NCBI GenBank assembly: GCA_036417435.1
Contig: CM070905.1
Coordinates: 20,685,592 to 20,749,591, forward strand
Origin: Inia geoffrensis
Lineage: Eukaryota > Chordata > Mammalia > Artiodactyla > Iniidae
Length of the DNA stretch: 64,000 bases
Direction: 5' to 3'
In this document: one piece after another, positions 55,513-64,000 of the stretch
Layout: every line of letters begins with the position of its first letter
How positions within the stretch are numbered: position 1 is the first letter of the stretch
Made by a program: the position numbers and the translations under genes
Notes under the pieces: model-generated
The model's database searches: none
Told to the model about the DNA's origin: nothing
What the model saw: the letters and a program-made list of their open reading frames with translations, nothing else

Positions 55513-57984
55513 AAGGGTGATGGTAGCCTAACCCTAGCCCTTCTGCTCTGATTTCCCTCCAAACTCTCTGAACCAGTGGGAGCCACCCAGGATGCAGAGA
55601 TCTCAGAAGGGAAATGCCTAACCTCTGTTGGCAAGCCTGTCCTGGCTTCATGAACACTCCTCACTTCTGGCAAGTTCTTCCCTGCTGTCCCGTCTGAATA
55701 CCAGTTGACACCATTTCTCTTACTTGGTTATAGAAATCTGACTGCCCTTCATGTAATGATCCTTGATTAAATTCTCCCAGTGAGGAATTTAGAAATCCCA
55801 GCTCCTCAGGTAAGAATTGGGCACACTTACCGTAGATGATGCTTCCCCTTCCCATTGGCTTTCCTTCCTGCTTTCAGAGCTGACCAGGCCCCAGGAAAGG
55901 ACTAGGAAAAGGCTGTGTCCCAGGCAAGGCATCAGCCGGTTTCAGCTTAAACAATAAGAACATCCGTTCTCTGGCCTGAGCGTCTCAGTCACGTGCAAAG
56001 AACTGTGACGTCTTTTCTACACCTGAGCTGGACACACGGTTTCCTTCCACTCCCTTTGCAGGTACATGAAGGCAGAGGGATGAATCAGGGGTTCCAGAGG
56101 CTTTGGGAATGTTCCTTTGATTAACAGTTAACTTACTATTAACAAGATGTGAGTGCTTGAAGGGAAATTAGGAACCGTCTATGTCTATTTACAAAGACGA
56201 TGAACCTACTGCCCTTTGAAGTGCAGTGCCTTCCCCAGGGTTGCCCGCATTCTGTGGCTGAGCAGAGTCCAGAACCCAGATCTCGACACCCAGGAGTTCC
56301 TTCCACCGTCCCAGGGATCCTTGACTGTCACTTCTGGCCCTTGTGGCACTGCTTCTTCTGCTGTAGGAACTAGCTCTCGCCCCCGTGGGACCCTTGCTGT
56401 GCATTGTTAGAGGCACATGGGCAGCTCCTGGTTTTGCTGTCACCTCTTCCAACAGTGGTGCATGGGCTGGGGAGATGGGGGGCTGGTGCTTTGGGCCCCC
56501 TGAAGGGAGGCATGGAAGGAGAGGCTGCGAGCAACGGCCTCGCACTATTATGACGAGAGAGACACTGTAAACTTGAGGTGCTTACTTTTATCATTGTTAT
56601 TATTAGATTTAATGGCTGAGTGAGCAGTTCACTTGGCCCTCATAGAAAATTTCTCCTGACAACTGTCCATAACCGCAGGATCTGGGAAAGGTGATTGCAA
56701 GGAATCCTCTCACCTCCGCTGGGGAGTGACACGCGCCAGACTCGAACACGGACAGGTCCCCCAGCAGCTGAGCAGTGCAGCTCTCCCCTTCCCAGGCCCG
56801 CGGCTTGGAGCGGGAGGGGTGAGGGCAGGGAACGGGGGCTGCAGGCCCCGTGAACTCGTAGCAGAGGCAGGCGCTGTCCTTGGCAAAGGTGAGGTGTGTG
56901 CAGGGGTGTTGTGACCCCACAGCCAGTTCAGGGCCCCGGGGCCAGGAGAGGCTCCCATATCCATCTTCCCTCAGCTCTCAGCTGAGTCCATTAGGAATGT
57001 ATCTCTGTCTCCCGATTGCTCTTCTGTGCTATTAATTTGTGGTTGTATTAATTCCGGCCGTTATCATACAGCCAGGTGATGCAGAACAAAGCTTCTCATT
57101 AACATGGCCAGGGTGTTACTGCTCCTGCCAGGGTTGACCCCCTCCTCACGCTGTCACACCCCCATCTCTGCTCTGTCTTGACATGTGTGGAGCCTTGAAC
57201 CCTGGAAAATGACTGATGGATCCTGAGACCCAGACAGCAATTCATAAGACAAAGGTGACCGGGGGAATCACAGTGAAGGGAGCAGCTTTGTTCTGTCACT
57301 GCCCTTGGTTGCCCTTCCCCTTTATTTAAAAAAAAAAAAAATTCTTATATGCTTAAGTACCACCTGCAACTCCTATGACAGGTGTCTTGGACTGCACTGG
57401 TGATGGGCAGGGAGGCAAGGTGCACTGGGTCATTGGCAAGGTGACTGCCAGGGTTAATGGCGCTGTGTGGTCTCGGTCATACTCATCCCCGTGAGCCCCG
57501 TCGACTCATGGCCCAGATCAGATCCACAGCTCACGGTAGGCGCTAAGCCCCCAGCCCACTGTATCATTTAACTAAGGGGCTCAGTTTTGGACCACTCACC
57601 TCCTCACAGCCGTGCACAGGCACAATTTGAAACGGAAAGGGTCTCCAGTGGGCCTCCCCAACTTACCAGCTACTTAACACTTCCGCGTTTTGAATTGTGC
57701 TATAGGGAAGACTCAGGACTGCACGGGGCAGAAGGCGCATTTTACTTTTAAGGACTATGGGCCATTTCTCCCCTTTCTCCATTCCTGTCCCTTCTGAATC
57801 ATTCATTGATAAGTGGGTTATATTTCAGTCTGAGTGGTGATTACTGAAAAAGCATGAAAGCTTCATTCCGGTGGTTACTGTGCCACTGTGAAACAATCGA
57901 TTAAACTCCTGCTGGTGTCCCAGAGGCCCGCCGATGGGAGGTGGCCAGCACTGCTGAGGCCTCTCCCTGCCCCGGGCTTCCTTT
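55513..57984. other. Mostly unique DNA, about 2.5 kb
   Basis: A weak MIR complement at about 56165-56285 ('gcccagggttgcccgcatt'-like) and an A run at 57328-57341. The segment 56990-57115 is complex with several ATTAA cores. No exon supported. Confidence 0.4.
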
Positions 57985-58338
57985 TCCTTCCACCACCCCC
58001 TCAAACGTTCTCTGCCCAGTTACACTGTCTGCCAAACACTGCAGGTCCTTCCCACCTCTAGTTTTTGCACATGCTGTTCTCTAAACTAGACTGTTCCCTC
58101 TTATTCTGTCTGCAGAAGACTCCCTCATTCCTTAAGAATCAGCTCAGGGGCATCTGCTCTGTGACCCATCCGCTTGCCTCTCCGGGTACCCACTTTCTGG
58201 ATTTCAGCTGTAGCCCTTAACACACAATGCAAAGCACCCCTGAGAAGAGTTAGGTCTCACATACATTATTCGTACCCAGTGCCCAGCACAGCATCTGGCT
58301 TCCTGTAAGGTCAAAAAATATCTGTTGAATGAATGATG
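57985..58338 (+). repeat. LINE-2 3' region
   Basis: 'ttttgcacatgctgttctct', 'ccttaagaatcagctcaggg', 'cagtgcccagcacagcatct' and a terminal 'tctgttgaatgaatga' are in L2 order. Confidence 0.75.
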
Positions 58339-58341
58339 GAA

Positions 58342-58445
58342 TCCTCCCAATTTTGTAAACAGAAAATCTTCATCACAGGACTCAGAGCCACTGGGTCAAG
58401 GTCGCTGAATAAAGCGGGACTAGAACCTGGGAACTCTGGTTCCTG
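58342..58445 (-). repeat. Possible MIR fragment
   Basis: 'atcacaggactcagagccac' and 'gggactagaacctgggaact' resemble the MIR complement; it directly follows the LINE-2. Confidence 0.45.
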
Positions 58446-59097
58446 GGCGGGACCCCACTCATCTGTCAGTATCCCCAAACTTCTAGAGAGCACCCAGAGG
58501 CCAGGAGCCAACCCATTTTTATCTACATGCCCTGCGATCCCTTGAGAACGGCTGGTGCAGAGGGCTTTGAATTGTCATTATTCTGCTAGTTAAAAACAAC
58601 CCATGGAGCTGGAGGCCAGTGATGCAAACGAGGCAAAGTAGCTGGAACCGGCTCCGGGCTTTCAGGCAATGCTGCCACAATTAAGGGTTGTGCTTAACCA
58701 GTTCTCTCTGGTTTCCATCAAGGCAGTGTGTGACGTCACTGGATCCCGGGAGCATGGGGCCAACAGCAGGGGGACAGGCAGGCATGGGGCTGATCTCCCT
58801 TGGGCAGAATTTTGTAGGGATGCAACAGGAGGAAATCACCATTTCCTTATGTAAAAGGGAAAACACACACAAAAAAAGACTTAAAAGTACACCAAGAGTC
58901 AGTGTCAGGCGTGGGGCGAGGAAATGATGGCGGTGGCTTCCCGAAGATTACAGGGGAGACTCCACAGTGGGTTTGAGGTGAGTGTTAGAAGGGTAAGGTT
59001 GGAGCTGACTTCAAGGGACAGACTCCACCTGTGGTGGGGGGCAGAGCAGGGGCATTTATACTCTGCCTGGAGGTTTCTTATATGGGCTGTTAATAGG
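58446..59097. other. Unique non-coding DNA
   Basis: No repeat recognised. A perfect TGACGTCA palindrome lies at 58731-58738. Confidence 0.4.
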
Positions 59098-59288
59098 TAT
59101 CCTTTGAGTGAAGTTCCCAAACCTGAGTGAGCCTCAGCATCACCTGGAGGACTTGTTACAACAGGCACTGCTGGCTCCACCTCAAGAGTTCCTGATTCTG
59201 GTCTCGGAAGGGGCCTGAGAATTTGCATTTGAACAAACCAAGTGATGCTGACGCTGCCGGCCCCAGGCCCACTCCTTGAGAACCATGG
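59098..59288 (+). mobile_element. MER5A hAT DNA transposon relic
   Basis: 'agttcccaaacctgagtgag', 'cagcatcacctggaggactt', 'ggggcctgagaatttgcatt' and a terminal 'tccttgagaaccatgg' span the full length of the family. Confidence 0.85.
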
Positions 59289-59931
59289 CCTTGGAGAAAC
59301 CAAACCGAGCTTCCCCTGGAAACAAGACCATGAGGTTCTCCGGCCCGGTGTGGCATCCTCCATGGTTAGGTCTTCATTAAAGACAACTTCTCCTCATCTG
59401 CAATGGTCTCTACCTCGTATAGTTGTCGTGAACGTGACATGAAATAGTGCATGTAGTAACTCTGACCACCGTCCCCTGTGTCAGTTTGCACAGCTAGCTC
59501 GCGATGGTCAGTGTGGTATTCAGAGAAGACCCAGTTCTGGTCCATGCTCTTCTCTCCTCACTTGAGTTATAGCCATTACAGAAGAATGGGCAGTCGGTGG
59601 CCCAGGAGAGAATGTGAGTGTGTCTCTGAGTGTGTCTCTATGCAGACCCTCCCAGAGGAGGGGCATCCTCCCGATGAAAAGCCATTGCCCACTGAAGGCT
59701 GTGCTGTCCACCCACAGCCACGAGGAAGGAGCCTTCCTTCTCAGTGGGACGCAGCAGTGAAGGGCTTTATTATACTGAAAACGGGAGCGAGAGCGCCCAT
59801 CTCCCGCAATAGGTGCTGCCAGCAGCACAACTCAGAGGATGAAGTGCTGTATTTATCCCTCACGGCAGGCGGTGGGTTCAGCATGTACTGAGGCTGATGC
59901 CCAGTGACATACCCTGTAGCGCAGAATCCAG
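59289..59931. other. Unique non-coding DNA
   Basis: Nothing recognised. Confidence 0.4.
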
Positions 59932-59943
59932 CCTTCACTTTTT

Positions 59944-60144
59944 TTTTTTTTTTTTTTGCGTTACGCGGGCCTCTCACTGTTGTGGCCTCTCCCGTTGAGG
60001 AGCACAGGCTCCGGACGCGCAGGCTCAGCGGCCATGGCTCACGGGCCCAGCCGCTCCGTGGCATGTGGGATCTTCCAGGACCGGGGCACAAACCTGCATC
60101 CCGCCGAGGCAGACTCCCAACCACTGCGCCACCAGGGAAGCCCC
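59944..60144 (-). mobile_element. CHR-type SINE, short cetacean form
   Basis: Poly-T, 'acgcgggcctctcactgttg', GC-rich body, head complement 'ccaccagggaagcccc'. Exact 12-bp duplications (ccttcacttttt) at 59932-59943 and 60147-60158. A small deletion affects the B-box side of the head. Confidence 0.93.
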
Positions 60145-60158
60145 AACCTTCACTTTTT

Positions 60159-62116
60159 AACGCCCGCTTTCTCTGCTTTGTAAGCATGCTCCCTTGTCCC
60201 CGCAGCCCACACCTGCATAGCCCACTCTCTCACCCCCAGCTTGGCCAGAGAGTGCCAGGAGTGCACACTGAGGGCCTCCTTATGGGGGCCATGTGGTCCA
60301 TATTGGGCGAGCCATGGAGGTGCCGGCTGGTGGGAGTGTGACATGGATGGAGTATGATGGGGACCAGTGCTTGTGAGCTCTGCGTGGCAGATGCCTCAGT
60401 ACATGGTGGCCATCTCCTACCAGCTGACTCATAAAGCTTCCCCGAGAGCACCTTCCCCGCAGGGCTGAGGAGAGGAGCTGTTCTTTTCTGGGGTGTTCTT
60501 CCAGCTGGCGTGGCGCTGGGGACTCATGCACGGTGTGTAGTCTTTCTGGATATGCCTGGCCCTCCTGTCCCCAGGAATTCTGCAGGGCAGATCTGGATAG
60601 AGAACACACCGTCTCTTGTTCTTCATCTGGTTTGGCTCCCATGAAATGCTCTCTAAGGAACTGTCACCCCTTACTTTCTCCAAGGCCAGGAATCTGTGGG
60701 CCCTCATAGCTTCTGGTAACAGTCTCTCCCAGAGTGAAGACCCCATGCCCAGTGGTCCTTGTGCACAGCCCACTGGACCGGAGGAAGGAGGTGTGGGGCA
60801 GAGCTAGGCGGCCGCCCCAGTGCTGTCAGTGCTCAAGCATCTTGCGCAAAATGCTCCTTTTGTCCAGGCCTCCCCGAGACCTACGAGCCTCGGTGATGTC
60901 ATGATGGAGACTCAGTGCGGAGGGCGATGGAGCGGGGGAGGGTGTCATGGGCCAAGAGGATCAGAAATGCAGCTGAGAAGGTGGCTCAAAATAGCTCATG
61001 GAGAACAGGCTTCTTCTTGACAGGCTGACAAGGATGTGCCTGGAGCCAAACACTCCTCTTTGAATGTTCTGTCTCCTTCTAATTACGGATCTGTCAGGAG
61101 GAAGAGAAGCCAGCGCCTGCCTGACCCCAGTGACCCTTCACTTGACGTGGAGGCGGGGACGGGCAGCCCAATCCCAGCTAGCAGGGCCAGGCGCCTCGTT
61201 GGGAAGACATCTGCCCCCCTGCCCCGCCCCGTCCCTTCCGCAGGGACTGGGTGTTCTCTGCCCCCATTGCTGGTTTCCTTCCAGGTGGATGAGACAGCTC
61301 ACCTGTGTCCCCAGCAGGGGCGGGTCTCCCTGTTTTCAGAGCCCAACAGGGAGAGTGGGGACCTCCTCTCCATCAAACAGGTGGGCAAGGAGTCTGGTCA
61401 CCAGAGGACTCGCTGGAACGTTCTCTGCCATCAGGGACTGAGTTCATGTTCCTCCTTTACAGGCTCTGATCATTTTTTAAAGATTCGTTAACTTATACAT
61501 GAACAATATTGCTAGAGATTTTACATTTAGTCTAATTTGATGAGTGAATCATGCAGAGTGAAGACGGTACCTTCCTCACACACCGTGCTCCCTTCCGTGT
61601 CCTGGAGATCTGAAGCCACACAAGCCCTCGGCTGCTGTTTCTGAGTGAGGGCTGACTGCAGAGCCGCGAGGGTGACCCCTGAAATGCACTCAGAGGGGCC
61701 TCCTTCTCCAGGCTAGCAGGGTATATATTGATCTTGTTCTGGAAGAAGAATTAGCCACTTCAAAGGATTTGGGGGTGGAGGTGGGAATGAGAGGTAAATA
61801 GAATTTAATAGTTAGCAGTCATAACCTTCCCTGAACCTTCATGTAAAAGCTTATCTTAAAAACTACATTATATTTATTATAATATTATATTTACATAATT
61901 TTTATTGACACAACCGACCTATCTCTTGGCACTTCTAACCCCTAGACTACAGCCTCCCTCAGCAGTGTCAAACTACAGGATCTCTGGTCATGAGTGGACC
62001 CCGGGGCCATCCTTGGATGGTGGATGGTGGGCTCAGGGCCTGGGCTTGCAAGGCTGTTCCCCTCCCTCCCTCCTTCCTTCCTCCATTCCTTCCTCACTCC
62101 CTTCCTGCCACAAAAC
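60159..62116. other. Unique DNA, about 2 kb
   Basis: No repeat recognised except AT-rich DNA at 61855-61905 and a CCTT-rich patch at 62060-62105. Frames around 61036-61491 overlap in two plus-strand frames and show no domain. Confidence 0.4.
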
Positions 62117-62245
62117 TTACTGAGAACCCTTTGCCACCCACTGGGCACAGACGCTGGAGGAACAGTGGGGAACAAGACAGACGTGGTTCCCGCCTTCAGG
62201 GAGCTCACATTCTAGCAGGGAAACGAGCGATACATCAAGAGCTGT
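62117..62245 (-). repeat. LINE-2 3' fragment
   Basis: 'cactgggcacagacgctgga', 'acaagacagacgtggttccc' and 'agggagctcacattctagca' match the L2 3' end complement well. Confidence 0.75.
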
Positions 62246-62608
62246 AGGTTCAGGTTGTGTTATAGAGAAAAAACTGGGTGAGGGAATGGAGGCAGCTGAG
62301 GGGTGTGGGAGCCATGGGAACTGGGGGGTCAGGGAAGGCCCCTCTGAAGGGAGATGCCATTTGAGTAAGAGACCTGCAAGAATTGAGGGGCAGTCCTGTG
62401 ACGTCCTCTGGGGAAGCACCCCAGTGGGCAGAAGAGTCCTGAGGCAGAGACTGAGGTTGGAAGCACAGCTGGAAGGCTAGAGAAATGGGAGTGAAATGGG
62501 CAAAGAGAAGAGTGGGGTGGATGCGTGTAGAGAGAGGCCCAGATCACATAAGTCATGGAAACATCTGGGACCCATTATTCAAGGGCCTTCAGGCATCTGA
62601 TTCCAAAG
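62246..62608. other. Unique non-coding DNA
   Basis: Purine-rich but with no family recognised. Confidence 0.4.
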
Positions 62609-63106
62609 TGTCTTAGTCTGGGTTCTGCAGAGAAACAGAACCAGTAGGAGACAGAGAGAGAGATGGGCAGGCAGACAAATAGATGATAGATAGATGATTG
62701 ACAGATAGATAGGTAGATAGATAGATAGGTGATAGATAGGTGATAGATAGATAGATAGTTGATAGGCGATAAGGAATTAGCTCATGTGACTATGGAGGCT
62801 GAGAAAGCCCGAGGTCTGCAGTCAGCAAGCTAGAGACTCCAGTCTCTGAGTCCAAAAAGGCAGGAGAAGACTGACATCCCAGCACAAAGATAGTGAGGCA
62901 GAGAGAGAGAATTCTTTATTACAGCCTTTTTGTTCCATTCACACCTTCAACCGATTGGATGAGGCCCACCCACACTGGGGAGGCCCATCTGCTTTACTCA
63001 GTCCACCAATTCAAATGTAATCTCATCCAGAAACACCCAGAATATTTAACCAAATATCTGGAAACCCTGTGGCCCAGTCAGGTTGACACGTAAAGTTAAC
63101 GTCACA
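62609..63106 (+). mobile_element. Solo LTR of an ancient endogenous retrovirus (MLT2-like, ERV-L)
   Basis: Starts TG ('tgtcttagtctgggttctgc') and ends CA ('gttaacgtcaca'). It carries an internal GATA-rich run, 'ggaattagctcatgtgacta', 'gattggatgaggcccaccca' and 'accaaatatctggaaaccct'. Flanks caaag and caagg may be a five-base target duplication with one change. No internal gag, pol or env sequence is present, so it is a solo LTR. Confidence 0.8.
62681..62770. repeat. (GATA)n-type run inside the LTR
   Basis: Imperfect GATA/GGTA/GATT units, an expanded version of the short run this LTR family carries. Confidence 0.85.
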
Positions 63107-63302
63107 CAAGGTGACTCAGTGCAAGGCCTGTGGAAGAGAAGAGAGACTGGATAGGGGTGATAGGAAGGGCTGCTGTGTCCAGGAAGTCAGCTTCTGTGGC
63201 ATTCGTTGCCTTCCAGGCCCTGGCGGCTCTGCACACCACGTACCTCCCCTCGCCTCTCACGTGGCCATCTTTAACTTCTGAGGATGACCCACTGGGCTTT
63301 CT
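63107..63302. other. Spacer between two LTRs
   Basis: About 195 bp of unique DNA, no feature seen. Confidence 0.4.
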
Positions 63303-63934
63303 TGTATTCACTTCCTAGGGCTGCTGTAACGAAGTACCACAAACTGGGTAGCACGAAATAACAAAAGTTTATTGTTTCATAGTTCTGGAGGCTTGACGTC
63401 TAAAACCAAGGTGTGGGCCGGGCCATGCTGTCACTGAGCCTCTGGGTGGAATCCTTCCTTCTTCTTCCAGCTTCCGATAGTGGCCACCCATCCTCGCCTT
63501 ATAGCTGCATCACTCCAGTCACTGCCTTCACCTTCTCATGCCATTCTCCTCTTTCATAGGACATCAGTAATACTGGACGAGGGCCCACCCTAAAAACCTC
63601 ATCTTATCTTGAGTACATCTGCACAGCCACTATTTCCAAATAAAACAACATCCACAGGGCTTCCCTGGTGGCGCAGTGGTTGAGAGTCTGCCTGCCGAGT
63701 GCAGGGGACGCGGGTTCGTGCCCTGGTCCGGGAAGATCCCACATGCCACGGAGCGGCTGGGCCCGTGAGCCGTGGCCGCTGAGCCTGCGTGTCCGGAGCC
63801 TGTGCTCTGCAACGGGAGAGGCCACAGCAGTGAGAGGCCCGCGTACTGCAAAAAAAAAAAAAAAAAACATCCACAGATACTAGGGGTTGGGACTGCAACA
63901 TATCTTTGGGGGCACATAATTCAACTCATTAACA
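63303..63934 (-). mobile_element. Solo LTR of an ancient retroposon (MLT1-like, MaLR), split by a SINE
   Basis: The complement of an MLT1 LTR: 'cctagggctgctgtaacgaa', 'agttctggaggcttgacgtc', 'gagggcccaccctaaaaacc', then, after the SINE, 'actaggggttgggactgcaa' and 'cacataattcaactcattaa'. No internal coding region. Confidence 0.82.
63658..63865 (+). mobile_element. CHR-type SINE, short cetacean form, nested in the MLT1 LTR
   Basis: Head 'ggcttccctggtggcgcagt' with A-box-like tggcgcagtgg, B-box-like gggttcgtgcc, GC-rich body and A-tail of about 18. Exact duplications of 11 bp (aacatccacag) at 63647-63657 and 63866-63876. Confidence 0.94.
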
Positions 63935-64000
63935 CTTGTCTTCTTGAGCTTCCCAGAGGAGCCAGAGACATGTCCAGAGGGGCCCCGATTAGTAAAATTG

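Overview
The window is nuclear DNA from a mammal, most likely a cetacean. The main evidence is at least fourteen tRNA-derived SINEs with the head typical of CHR elements of whales, hippos and ruminants. Seven of them have the short GC-rich body that I associate with whale and dolphin genomes. No ruminant BovB or Bov-A sequence was noticed. The rest of the repeats are ordinary for placental mammals: old LINE-1, LINE-2, LINE-3/CR1, MIR, MER5-type hAT transposons, and solo LTRs of the MLT1 and MLT2 types. The species call is inference from repeat families.

I found no protein-coding exon that I can support. Open frames with recognisable protein are decayed LINE-1 ORF2 pieces (28.2-31.8 kb, 37.8-38.0 kb). 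Most other long frames are SINE read-through, microsatellite read-through or chance frames in GC-rich DNA. No tRNA, rRNA or snRNA gene, CRISPR array or bacterial feature was seen. The window is best read as intergenic or deep intronic DNA; host gene and chromosome cannot be named from it.

Layout: 0-10 kb is mostly unique DNA with an old LINE-1 cut by a SINE (1.4-2.2 kb), a head-to-head SINE pair (4.0-4.6 kb), MIR, L2 and MER5 relics and a small CpG cluster (7.9 kb). 10-20 kb is largely unique, with MIR/L2 relics, a CA microsatellite and a long polypyrimidine tract (18.4 kb). 20-28 kb has a LINE-1 3' end, a SINE whose tail became a TA microsatellite, a TG/CG Z-DNA-type tract and conserved-looking AT-rich DNA (27.5 kb). 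28-33 kb is the repeat-dense core: a minus-strand LINE-1 of about 3.1 kb holding three nested SINEs, then a pyrimidine-rich tract and an unusually long LINE-2. 33-48 kb is mixed unique DNA with a second nested LINE-1 (37.5-38.5 kb), a LINE-3/CR1 relic, many MIRs, a 3 x 40 bp minisatellite and a tiny LINE-1 stub with perfect target duplications. 48-62 kb is mainly unique with a G-quadruplex tract, a TG repeat, a GGAA tract, one long SINE and one short SINE. 62-64 kb holds two solo LTRs of ancient endogenous retroviruses, the second cut by a SINE.

I found no undescribed gene system. The better leads are the non-repetitive, AT-rich or CpG-bearing segments that look like non-coding regulatory DNA, and structure-forming repeats. 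Their conservation is a guess until aligned to other mammals.
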